From NCBI GenBank assembly GCA_003118195.1, contig BEXV01000330.1:43633-107632 (forward strand): a stretch of DNA of 64,000 nucleotides, read 5' to 3'. Made by a program: the position numbers and the translations under genes. The DNA is from Hemicentrotus pulcherrimus. Its lineage: Eukaryota > Echinodermata > Echinoidea > Camarodonta > Strongylocentrotidae. Positions within the stretch are counted from its first letter, which is position 1. The number at the start of each line of letters is the position of its first letter. Below, one piece after another: positions 11,100-22,590 of this stretch. The notes below the pieces were generated by a model, which saw only the letters and a program-made list of their open reading frames with translations, searched no databases and had not been told where the DNA came from.

Positions 11100-11176
11100 A
11101 TCTCTCTCTCTCTCCCTCTTTCTCTCTCTCTCTCTTTTTTTTCTCTCTCTCTCTCTTTCTCTTTCTCTCTCTTTCT
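11100..11176 (+). repeat. (TC)n microsatellite
   Basis: Nearly pure TC repeats with a T8 interruption. The serine/leucine-rich and arginine/glutamate-rich frames on the two strands are artefacts of it. Confidence 0.9.
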
Positions 11177-13433
11177 GGTCCTTCTTTTTCATTATAAATC
11201 AGAACGATAATATTTTGAAATATAATAGGTAGCAATTTGTGGGTAAATGGCCAACACCAACTCTGATTCATGCCATTCCACGTTTCAAATAATCCTGCTA
11301 AAGATGCACGACATAAGTCACATGTAAACATCGGATTAGTACTTGACTCGTATCATTTTTACACTGAGTTAACGCCTTCTGTCTACCAACATACCCCGAA
11401 ATACATGTTGAACAAAAGTGAACAGATTTTGTAAGGATAAATGTGAGATTTGCGTGCACTACACACCCCAACCCGGTTAATTAGGTTATTGCATTTTGTA
11501 GACATGAATATCTTTTTTTTTTCCTGCTCCTTTTTTGAACTCCGATCATATCTGATTATGACATAAAAAGGTTATTTCTTAAATCATCGTCACATTGCAA
11601 TTGAAGATCGCAAATCAATACTTAAGGATCTCCTTATAAACTTGCTTATTTTTGTCAAAACTTAGTTATTCAGAAGGCTATCTCCAATTATTGACTCAAC
11701 ACTCATAAGTTTATTCGTGTTTGGATGTACTTTATCATACGGCGTCACTCGAAGCACCGGTTAAGCGATCAGTGTCTTAGCATGCATTGTAAACCCATCG
11801 TACCAGGCTCTTGATCAGTTTGCCAATTACAATGCCTTCTGCGCTAAATTAGTCTTAATGTGAAGTGTAATCGTTTATCGGGTCTTACTTGGCTTAAATA
11901 GACAGTTGGCAACTAGTCAGCGATCGCTAAAACGTATATGAAGTCATTATAAGCGCAACAGAGGTAGAAGAGATCTATGGAAATCACAATGCAAGATTAT
12001 GTGGTCTAGACAGTCGAGCAGTTGTAAATGTTGGACGTATTAGATTAAGTGTGACGTTTAGAAGAAAACACTTCGTTAAAACCTGATTGGGATAAAACGA
12101 CAGCATGTGGGCTAAGCTGCAATTTAACATGTTGTGTTCCTGATTGTCATCCCTGGATTTTTGTATGCTGTATTAATAGTAAACACGCAATTTACCCCGT
12201 TTTACTGAAAGTGAACCATTCAAAAATGTATGCAATTTTGATACACTTCGCTGATTTATCATTTGAATAATTTCGTTATAACAAAAAACTAGCAATTACT
12301 TTCCTTTTATCAAAAACCTTTTCTTTGCTATGGTCAACAAAATGTTCACTGTCTCCTTTTATCATTTTCACTTTCGGTGATAGTAATCATCCCTCTCCCC
12401 CTCTCGTACATCCAATAATCCGCCCCTGTTTCATGAAGGGTTTGTCGAGAGGTGTACAATCATACCAGCAATAAAATGAGCTAACCTTTGGACGCGTTTA
12501 TTTCCAAAATGTCTTCCCTTCCCTCGGGCTCAAAATTGCTTTTGCTGCTGAGTCCGATTTGTATAGGTCTCTGCTGGTGACAGACCTTGCCTTGATTAAT
12601 ATCATGAATCCATTCAGTTTCTAAACAATGGTAAGATAGCCGAATTGCTTCATGGATATTTAATTTAGATGATAACGCAGCGTAAAAATAAACGGATGGG
12701 GTTCTAAAATTGGGAAAGCTAGATCAGTAAGGTGCGTTTTGTCCTAATTAAGAAATATCTTTAGTACGTTACATTGATGGATGGAACACTATTTTCTTGA
12801 TTAAATTGTTGATAATATAAAATTGATAAAAAAAAAATAAATAAATAAAAGGCCAGCATGCCTAGAAATGCTTGATGTTGTAAGTCTAAATCAAATGATA
12901 CATCAAATACATTATTGTAACAAAAACAAAGATTGATTTAACACAAGACTTTTACTGTGGGTTTCTGGTTGCACTTACAAAAAAATTTTAATTTTAAAAG
13001 GCAGATTTAGTTGTTGCAAGTGCTTTAGAACGAAGATGAAAGTTATCAGTTTAAATTTATAAACAATTCTTTTATTTGATAAGTATATTCTGTTCCATGT
13101 TCCTTTTCATTTTTGACCGTGTTGTATATTTTAAATAAACATTTGGTATTACACTTTTGAACCTCTTGTCTACGGGTATAATCAAATGTGAACTCAGTTG
13201 GCTATTGCATATTGAATAATAACTACGCCCTCAACCCATCGATCAATGCCGTCTGCTAATCGTACTTGATCTTTGGCAAAGTCGTTTAATCCATACGTAT
13301 TGTGTCACATACGATTGTGGTATTGCCAGTGTGGTTGATTGCCAGTCATAGCCGAAGGATATCTTTCATTTTGTTATATGATATTTAACAAAAACTGTCT
13401 TGTAGGTAATGCATGTATCTCCCTTTCTTTTAC
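11177..13433. other. No gene seen
   Basis: About 2.2 kb without an open frame above 60 codons. I found no RNA gene or clear repeat apart from short A-rich runs near 12830. Confidence 0.55.
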
Positions 13434-13656
13434 TTATTCACTCTCCTTCTTCTTCATCATCAGCATCATCATCATTATCATCATCATCTCCTTACTGCCC
13501 TTCCCTTTTGTTGTGTCAGCTATTGCAGTTGCTTTTGTTGCTGATGTTGTTGTTGCTCTTCTTCCTCTTCTTCTTCTTCTTATTTTTTTCTTTTTCTTCT
13601 TCTTCTTCTTCTTCTTCTTCTTCTTCTTCTCCTCCTCCTCCTCCTCCTTCTTCTCC
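13434..13656 (+). repeat. Polypyrimidine (ATC)n, (TTC)n and (TCC)n block
   Basis: Imperfect ATC units at about 13455-13490 are followed by a long, nearly pure TTC run at 13590-13630 and then TCC units. The plus strand is almost all pyrimidine, a composition able to form triplex DNA. Confidence 0.9.
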
Positions 13657-15017
13657 AAATGATACTTTATTAAGTTTCATTTTTCCCATCTCTTCTTTAA
13701 AGAGTAGATTTTTTCCATGTCCGTGTGTGTCTTAAATCAATTGAATCAATTTACAATTAAGATGATTGTATCGTCATGTAAAATAATTACGTCTCAAATT
13801 TACACTATTGCTAAGAAAACAATAGTAGAACAGCAAACTTTAATAGGTCTTTATGTCCAATACAAGGGGTGGGGTTTTTGAGGATTAAAGACTTAATAAA
13901 TTGAACTATAGTGCATTGACTTTGCTTTGAACCCACAGAGCAATCGTGCCTCCTCATATATTGTGTCAGACAAGACTGTCAGAGTAATATTCAATAGTCC
14001 TACAACCAATATCTTCTTACAACAGACATTTGGGTTTATACATTTTAAAGCACAATCATTATAAATAATAATATAAAAATTGATAATTGATCAACTATTT
14101 GGAATTTAATGCTAGCTTCCACAGAAACCAAATGGTAAACCAAAAATGACACTTGGGGTTCACTTTAAGCATATTATGCTTCTGGTCTGTGTCCATCTTT
14201 TTCCATTCTACTTCCTGCATTATTCTCTATCCCTCTTGCTTGGCCCTCTCTCCAATGAAAAACGTCAGGCGTGCAATAGAACGAAAATACTATGTAAATT
14301 GCTTGAAGTAAGGATTTGACGTCCATTAGATTCGGTCGAATGTAGGCAGAAAGGAGAGACAGAAAACGCTTCCTTGGGTCACATTTTGACAACATTCGAT
14401 GTAATCATTGGTCTGGAGCTTCCCGCAGTGTTTCTTTGTTCGTGTGCGTCACCATCAGAGTTACCATGGCAACTGATAGCTAGAAGCCATCGTTAGAGGA
14501 TTAAATATTGCAGACGATACGTACCGGGCCGTGTTGTCTGCATAAAATATTCCCGCTAAAAATCATTGAGAATAAATTTGGGGCCATTTGGAATGGAAAT
14601 AAAAGGCTGCGCAATAACAATGTCTCTTTCCCTCCGAATCCCACACCCCTTTCTCTCAGTGTCGACAATTTTTCTTCTTATGTCAATTTCCATCTGTGTC
14701 TATCTTCTTTATGGGTGGGAATAATGGTATCAACTACTTCAAGCATTGTATTATCTGCCTTACATTGGACGCTAAATTGATACACATTAAATGGAGTTGA
14801 CGGTAGTTGAGCGCTAATTCAGCACAAATACTCAGTTCATAACCATAAACAAATAGTGATTTGTACTAAATTATTGGCACATTTTCAAATCAAAATATAC
14901 ATTTATGTATATGTATATAACACGCAAAATAGATCACGAATTTTCGACGTACCTAACGTCTATATCAGGTTGTTACTTACGGCATATTATATATACCCCA
15001 CCATCTACACTGTTGTC
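13657..15017. other. No gene seen
   Basis: A slightly more complex patch at 14160-14770 has frames of 70-90 codons, but none carries a recognisable motif or clean splice sites. Confidence 0.5.
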
Positions 15018-15271
15018 GCCGCCTGTATAATATATATATATATATATATTAAAATAAATATATTAACATGTATATTATATACAATATAAATAGATCAACA
15101 TAAAATATTTACAAACTCCTTTGACAACGTAATGGATATTATTTATTGTATGTGTGTGCGCGCGTGTGTGTTCTGTTTTAAACCTCCTCCATCACAGAAA
15201 AATGTACTCTTTTAAATTTACATACACATATATTTATATATATATATATATATATCTCTTTTAAATATACA

Positions 15272-15306
<35 letters not shown>
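15018..15306. repeat. (TA)n-rich block next to a gap
   Basis: (TA)n runs at about 15028-15048 and 15233-15306 flank a short GTGTGTGCGCGCGTGTGTG run near 15152. The second (TA)n run leads straight into the gap. Confidence 0.9.
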
Positions 15307-15416
15307 NNNNNNNNNNNNNNNNNNNNNNNNNNNNNNNNNNNNNNNNNNNNNNNNNNNNNNNNNNNNNNNNNNNNNNNNNNNNNNNNNNNNNNNNNNNNNN
15401 NNNNNNNNNNNNNNNN
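15307..15416. other. Assembly gap of 110 N
   Basis: The sequence is undetermined. It begins inside a (TA)n run, so the gap probably reflects the repeat. Confidence 1.
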
Positions 15417-17117
15417 TAATTCTTACAATTCCTGCCCTACCATAAATTAATTCGGTAGCAGGTTTTGTGATTTAAAATTGTATTTACTGAATTCATGACC
15501 ACTGGCTGCATTTTATTGTAAAGTATTAATTTAGAGTAGTCTCTAGTTTAATAAAGTAGTCAATTCCCTCTCGATTGTTTATGTCAAGGAGAGGAATTCC
15601 GTCACATATGGAGAGCGTGATGTTAAGACGAAAGTCCATGTTTTTATGTTGAACAGATTAAAATTAACGAATAGAGTCAATGTAAGTTGTGTTGATGTAC
15701 ATAGTGTATATATACGTTTTACTTATTATTCACCGCATGAAAAAAAATGCGTTGCAATTTACAATTTACTACTACTAGTAATACTCCTCCGCCTTTGTAA
15801 TTAGCGCCCAATACATCGATCGATGTGCCTAAACGTTTTACAGATATATGTTTACCCCGATCATCAGATTCAGGCTAACCCGCACTCATCTGCAATGTAC
15901 GACCATGTTTTCCGCAATCGAAAACATAATATGCATATATTATACAGCATATAAATACAGTTATATAGCGTGTAAACACGCATTGGTATCCCTAACAAAG
16001 TTTCGATTAGAGTGTGCGACTTGCCATGAGACTAATATTACTCTCCTGGGCTATATTTTCTTCCATCATGGTGGTTACTTTATCAAAGCATCATCTCATA
16101 TCGCCATGGATTCTGATGTAAACTGGAGATAGGCATATAGGAATAGATCAGTGCTTATATTCAGATAATGAAGGGGTCGTTTAATTGCTAAATTATGCAC
16201 ATAAACTGCGTGGGTAATAGGCGTGCAAGAAGAGCACCACTGGCTTGTATATGATATAGCATTAAAAATAGATTTGAAAGTAGAGATAACGTACTGATCT
16301 TTTAATTTTTCTTAGTAATACAAAAATATGTCTAAATTGGAAAATTTCGAATTCAATACTTTTTTCCCATTTAAAGTAAGAAAATAGAGAGACTGGGATA
16401 AACCGAGACAGTGAGTTTAGGCGAGAAAAGCAGAAATGATATGTCAATGTTACGTTCTATTAAGTGTTATAAGAAAGTTACTGATCACTATAATATCATA
16501 TAGTCCTATCGTATTAACTTTTCTCTCGTTTCCAAAATGATAGTCAAGTCGGATAAATATCCATGTCCATTTTACAGGAGCAGCATTAAAAAGAGGAAAA
16601 AGAAGACAACAGACAAGATTGGCGCCCGACATTTTTTTTTTTTTTTTTTTTTTTATTCGTTAGCTTTGATGCAATCGTATAACAAAGAAATAAAGACTCG
16701 AAATACAATACCCAGTAACTGCAAAACCTAGTCAATCAATAAATTTGTTGAAAAGTTCAGAAAAGAAAACAGAAAACACCAACCTTCCCTCGTATAAATT
16801 CTGCTATTATACATACATGATTAGTAACCGTTATGTACAGTAATCACTTATGGAAAATAACCAAAATGTTCGTATCAAAAGATTTATAATGCTAAAGTTC
16901 GCATACACACAAAAGATACACTTTTTCTTCAAAATACAATGAGCTACATCTATATCTGTACAATAGCCTTATGAGAGGAAGAATAAGATAAGAGTATTCA
17001 CCTCACCTTCATGATTATCAAACAAGGGAGACAAAAGCACTATTTATTTGGTTCTGTACGTTACAATATACAGAACCCTACGCTCATGTCATTAATCGTA
17101 GTTAATCAAGGAATACA
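15417..17117. other. No gene seen; poly-T run
   Basis: A T23 run is at 16632-16654. Read from the minus strand this could be the poly-A tail of an old retroposed copy, but no source gene is recognisable beyond it. Confidence 0.5.
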
Positions 17118-17185
17118 ATGATAATAATGATAATCAGCTCTTATATGGCGCATATTACAATGTATGAACGTCCATATGCGCTTCC
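17118..17185 (-). mobile_element. Solo SINE/LINE 3' tail
   Basis: On the minus strand an AAGCGCATATGG stem is followed by TATGCGCCATATAAGAGC and then ATT-rich units. This is the same layout as the tail at 56690-56750. No tRNA-derived head is present. Confidence 0.5.
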
Positions 17186-20100
17186 AAAAAGTTGAAATTA
17201 TAACCCCAACTTTAGCTCCAACAGCCGTTATCAGCGCACAGTGCATTTAAAGGAAAAATCCTAACATATATATCTACATTGGTCAATAAATGACAAATAT
17301 ACCTAGACTTATAATCAAAAGTGCAATGTGATAGGATGTTAAGGTATATAATCGATTTCTAAACTTGTGTTGTCCCAGCCTACCCAACGATTAATTGTTC
17401 ACATACCAAATGATGATAAAATTTATTAAAAAAAACAAAAACAATATTGATAGGACATTGACAGTGTCATGTAATACAATAACGAATCCCGAAATAATCA
17501 CATAATATCTCAAATCTGTTGAGGTCTTAAATAAAATCAAAACTCTAAAGGAACTCCATGAAATAAATCATTTCATTCATGTTTAAAAAAAAATCCTCTA
17601 CCCATTTCACATTCTACACAATATGTACATTCGAGTATGCATGTTCAAATAAAAAGGCTAAAATAAGATCATACAATCTTAATTATTCACAAAAGATAAG
17701 TTTGATTTTTGTTTCATCGGTTGCATATACCAACCTCATTAGGAGTTTTACTTGTGTAAAGTCCATATTTTACGAATATTATTTTGTGTTGCTCATTATT
17801 TTACTGACTTACAATATATTGCTGACTAAATACAGATTTTGAGAATATCAAGAATGTCAAAATGATGTTAACTTCAATTTGTATACAACGGGAGTAGGCA
17901 GCATGAGAGGCCAAAATGTCGAACTCTGAAAACTACAATTTCCCCCTACACATGATTGCTTTTTAAATTCTTGTGTGGGCTTTTGTTTTGGTTGCTCTTG
18001 TGCAATCAATGTGACCTCCTTTGTAAATACCACTGACAAATTATATATATATATTAAATCCTTCAACTTAAGGTTGACACAATGACGAGCGACTGATTGT
18101 TTTTATTAAACCAAGAATCATCACACACAGAAAGAGGGAAAAAGCTATCCGTGTCGAAAGAACTCGGCAGTAATGGGAGTATGGGGAAAAAGTCATTTGC
18201 TAAATTTAATTATACGATATTTGCTTCGACATGCTGGTATCACCACTAGCCTTATCTGTAAATGACAATTCTACAAGATTGGTTTGCCTAAGTTATAGTT
18301 AGTATGGTTCAAATACCATGTACTGGCATTCCAAGGCATTTGAGAAGAAAAAAAACAAGAAAAATATTTGAAAAGGTATAGGCAGTCTCTCTCGATAATA
18401 TGTAAGAACCTTCCAAGTTTTTACTTCGTCAATGTGCTCCTCTCTTTAACAAGTGTAATAATGGAAATCGAATATAAAAATTAATTCAAGTTTTTGGTCT
18501 ATCATCTACAAGTGAAAGATTTACCTACTTTTAAACCTAAAATTACCTTTGATGTTATACATTTACCTAGATAAGCAACACTGGTAAATTATACATTGAT
18601 CTCAAAGACGTAAGGAAAATCACACATTTAATGCATACGCTTATATTCCGAATTATTGATATGAGATAAAAACGTAATTCAATGATAAGGTTACTCAATA
18701 TCTTACAGATTGCAAACAAACAAAACATAAGCATGTTAGTGATGAACTCACATTGTTACAACATATCCTACTAAACTGACGTAATAATACATTTGTTTAA
18801 GTTACAACGTACCTAGCTAGCTAGACCTCACGCATATTTAAAAATCGAGTATTAAAGTGCGCTAGTTTTATAAGGCGTCTTCAACGAGGTGATTTGTTAA
18901 ACCGAATCTTCAAGCTTTCCACAATTTTTTATTTTTGTTTTGTAAATACAACAACACATATAGTTACGTACTATTGCACTTTACAGAGCCATGTGTAGTT
19001 AATAGTTAAATCACAACACCATGCTATGTAAACGACTTAAACTATCAAGAAAACAAAGATATTGAAAGACTGCTAAACTTTGCACTGTCACACACAGTTT
19101 ATTCAACTGAGTAATAATATTTTATTAATTCTAATATTAGGCATATTATTTTTTGAACATTTGAGAGGAATCAGACCAGGGTGTAAAGGGAGACTGATTT
19201 TTTTAAATACTAGAAAGCTAACAAATGTGATGACCTGAAGTTATTCAATGCTCCCAAGATGCATTGAAAAGAGAAGAGAGGAATAATTTACTTCCCGGGG
19301 AAAGAGGGAGGTGCTTCAATCCGTAATTCAAATTCACCGCTCATAGAGATATATTTATAATAACTTTCAATTAAAAAAACTCCAGTATGGGAAGCAGTTT
19401 TCAATGCTTTTAGTAAAGGTAAATTTCAGCGACCGTAGTAAATGACGGCATCCGAAAGTGTTACATTGCAAACGATTGTGTAAAAATAGTAGTTTAAGCA
19501 TCCAGAAATCAATTTAAGGCTTTATCTCTAACAAATAGATCACACTTTTTTTTCTTTTTTTTCTTTTTGGAGGGNTACAAATGATTTTGCTTTACGCTCC
19601 CTAACAAAATTGAACAACTAAATGCGTTTTTGCCCTCACATTAAACAATTCAGTTAAGAGGTATAGTTTTTAAATAGTTTTAAAAACAAAACAAATCGAG
19701 GTATAGATATTTTGATTTAGGAAGAATTAAAGGGGAAAAATATTTTAAGATCATAATAAATAAAGTCAACATAATACCACCGTGCTCCTAAGATCTTTAT
19801 TGATGTATAATTGTCCACTCAACGAGAGAATGCAGGTTTTATCCCACATTAGATGGAACAAAAATGGGTGAGTATGCGCATTTATACATACATTACAATA
19901 CAATAAAAGTTAATATTCACAACATTATCAATATAACAAGAAAATAAGTAGTCCACATCATTAAATTTATCGTAATTTGTTCAATTCAATATACAAATTA
20001 GTTCTACTGTTGAGGAAAACAAAATCGAATTACAATAAAGTGATGTTTCAAAAGATGTTGCTTTTGCCATGAGGAACATCCATCCATTCATTGTAAACAT

Positions 20101-20386
20101 GAATATATAAAAGGTTATAATTACATGGCCCTTACAATTAAATATGTGAAATCAGATAAATAAATAACACATCATTACAGCTGATACAAGTCAACATGTT
20201 TGAAGTGACAAGCTTACATTAAAACACAGATAAACAATAATTTTGTCAAGGTATTTTTTCCCATTTTCGATAAAACCAAAAAGTAGAATATTGTATATTC
20301 TATTTTTGTTTCGGCTCTTAATATAAAGTTTCATATCACAGAAAATACATATCATAATCTTCAGATTGATGGGACATTGTTCTTGT
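17186..20386. other. No gene seen; single N at 19575
   Basis: About 3.2 kb of AT-rich sequence without convincing coding frames. One undetermined base lies at 19575 after a T-rich run. Confidence 0.55.
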
Positions 20387-20413
20387 TATATATATATATA
20401 TATATATATATAT
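20387..20413. repeat. (TA)n microsatellite
   Basis: Thirteen or more uninterrupted TA units. Confidence 0.95.
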
Positions 20414-21226
20414 CTGGTGTAGCCGAATACGACTCTTACCACCTATAAATAATGTGATGCTCTACAGATGTTTACAACTCACCATCACCTCTGAGAAGCA
20501 ATACATCTCCATGTGTTATAGATAAAAAGGTATTCTCTCCTTTTAATTGTTAAGTAGGAAACATGAATGAATTCAGATTTGAAAGGTGGCTTAAAAGGAC
20601 GTTGTCTTTGATTGAAAGGATTTCTTGTAATCGTAGCAGATTGAATGACGTTCTTTGTTTAGCCTTTTAGGAAGAGGGAGTTGATTTGGTTCGTAGGAGG
20701 AGTTTGTAGATGTCTCTAACTGATCAATGAGATTGTAAATGAAAGTAAAGGAGAAAGATGCACATTCCATGTACTATATGAAACTCTCATTTCATAATGC
20801 ATGGACAAAGGACCAGAAGTGAAATGTGAAAGTAAATTGTGTAGTTTCCACGTCGATGTCTAAAAAGATATACTTCCAGAGTAACGTGTGCAGACACCGT
20901 ATACCGGCATAGGATTAAAAAATGCCAAAAGTGGCCTTATATTCTCGAGATAATTTACGAGATTGACAAGTCAGAGCAAATTTTGATTACGAGACAGACA
21001 ATGGCAGGGGACAGAAAAAGGGGTCATCCAGGAAAATTATAATAGATAAAGAAGAAGAAGGAAGAGGAAAAAGGGTGAAAGAAATTTGCTAGAGCGAGAC
21101 TTCTGATGGATAGCGGAATACGAATGAACCCGTGACGTCAATGCTGCCATGACGACCAGGTTCCACATCGATGCATCATCCCCATCATCACGGCAAGTAA
21201 TCTCCGCATGTGCAGAGAAAGCCGTT
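20414..21226. other. No gene seen
   Basis: The strand becomes purine-rich toward 21000-21220, leading into the GA repeat. No open frame with recognisable content. Confidence 0.5.
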
Positions 21227-21260
<34 letters not shown>

Positions 21261-21290
21261 TAGAGAGAGATAGAGGAGAGAGAAAGAGAT
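21227..21290 (+). repeat. (GA)n microsatellite
   Basis: Nearly pure GA units with A and T interruptions. The hydrophobic leucine/serine-rich minus-strand frame here is an artefact. Confidence 0.9.
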
Positions 21291-21474
21291 AGCATATGGG
21301 GGAGTAGAAAAGATGGTAAAACGGGGAGAAAGATGAAATGTAAACGGGAGATGTGAAGTTAAGAAAGAGCGAAGTTTGTTTTGAAAAGTATTAATAAGAA
21401 GGTTGAAATACATAAATCGGCAAAGGATCTAAAAGGCCGATAAGAGGACAATAACTAGGGTTCGATAGGGAGCG

Positions 21475-21528
<54 letters not shown>
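21475..21528. repeat. Compound (AT)n(GT)n microsatellite
   Basis: Thirteen AT units (21475-21500) run directly into fourteen GT units (21501-21528). Confidence 0.95.
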
Positions 21529-21530
<2 letters not shown>

Positions 21531-22387
21531 AAAGATTTAATTAGAGAATGAAAGATAATGATAAGCCACAGAAAATGTTGGAAATGCTAAACGCTGGTAA
21601 TAATCAACAGTGATGACCTACAAAATCTGAACGGCTGCAATGAAAGCGATACATGTGATCTTAATACAACAGAAAACAGCATGATGGAGCTAAGAGTAAG
21701 CAAGAGAGTGTGAGAGGAGAGTGGCATAGCAGAATGGGAGAAGAGGCATGATGGTGGGGATGTAATAACGGTAATCGGTGTTTATTGGCAATACTACTCG
21801 TGCGCTATTGAGTGGCCAAATGTCTGCAACGCCCTGAGATGTCATGCGGTGATGGTAAATTGGTACGTGTCGAGGTAAATGTGTAGGTTACATAGTGGGT
21901 CAGAATAGTTTGCAGGAGGGTGAAACTGGAAAGGAATTGGGACCCGATATTTAGATTAATCTTAATAAAACTCCAGTTTTATAATGTGTCATTAATACGT
22001 TAATCTAGGGCCTATTGTTGTAAGAAGTCCCAGCCACTTTCCTTTGAAAATCCAAGCAGTTAGTGCCATGTATTGACGTAATAGAAACATAAACATCGGT
22101 ACAATAAGATACCACATTCTTCACAATGTTAACGGTTTTAATTATAAGAAAAATAGTACTGCTTTCCTCTTTTGATCTACGGGAAACGATTATGTGTACT
22201 TAAGTTTCAGGGCTCTTCAGATGACAAGGCTCAAACATATTTGATCACATTTTAAGGAGGAACTATTATCTGAAGCAAAGAACTATATCGCATATTTCAG
22301 AAAAACAAAAGACTTTTGTTTGAACAATTTCAATCTAGCCTCGTAAAATGACCCAATACTTAAACAGCTCGTAACATTCTCTATTTT
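21529..22387. other. No gene seen
   Basis: No frame of note and no RNA gene recognised before the SINE at 22388. Confidence 0.5.
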
Positions 22388-22590
22388 CCAGGCGTTGTGG
22401 CGTGCGCCTGTAATCCAGCTAACAGTGGAAGTTACAAACTGATTCAGCCAAAGACGCAGGTTCGAAACTGAGTCACGTCTTTCGGATGGTGACGTTAAAA
22501 GTCGGTCCCCAGACTTAAATAATCATATCTGATTGATACACGTCTGTAAAAACCCAAATACACACACACACACACACGCTCACACACACT
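22388..22590 (+). mobile_element. SINE with an Alu/7SL-like head
   Basis: The head GGCGTTGTGGCGTGCGCCTG at 22391 continues with TAATCCAGCT, closely resembling the start of the 7SL RNA Alu domain (GTGGCGCGTGCCTGTAATCC... from memory). GCAGGTTCGAAACTGAG at 22456-22472 fits a pol III box B about 65 bp downstream of the box A region. A body motif GGATGGTGACGTTAAAA (22484-22500) resembles a conserved block of some vertebrate and invertebrate SINEs. The element ends in a (CA)n tail at 22560-22590. A tRNA-derived head cannot be excluded. Confidence 0.5.
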
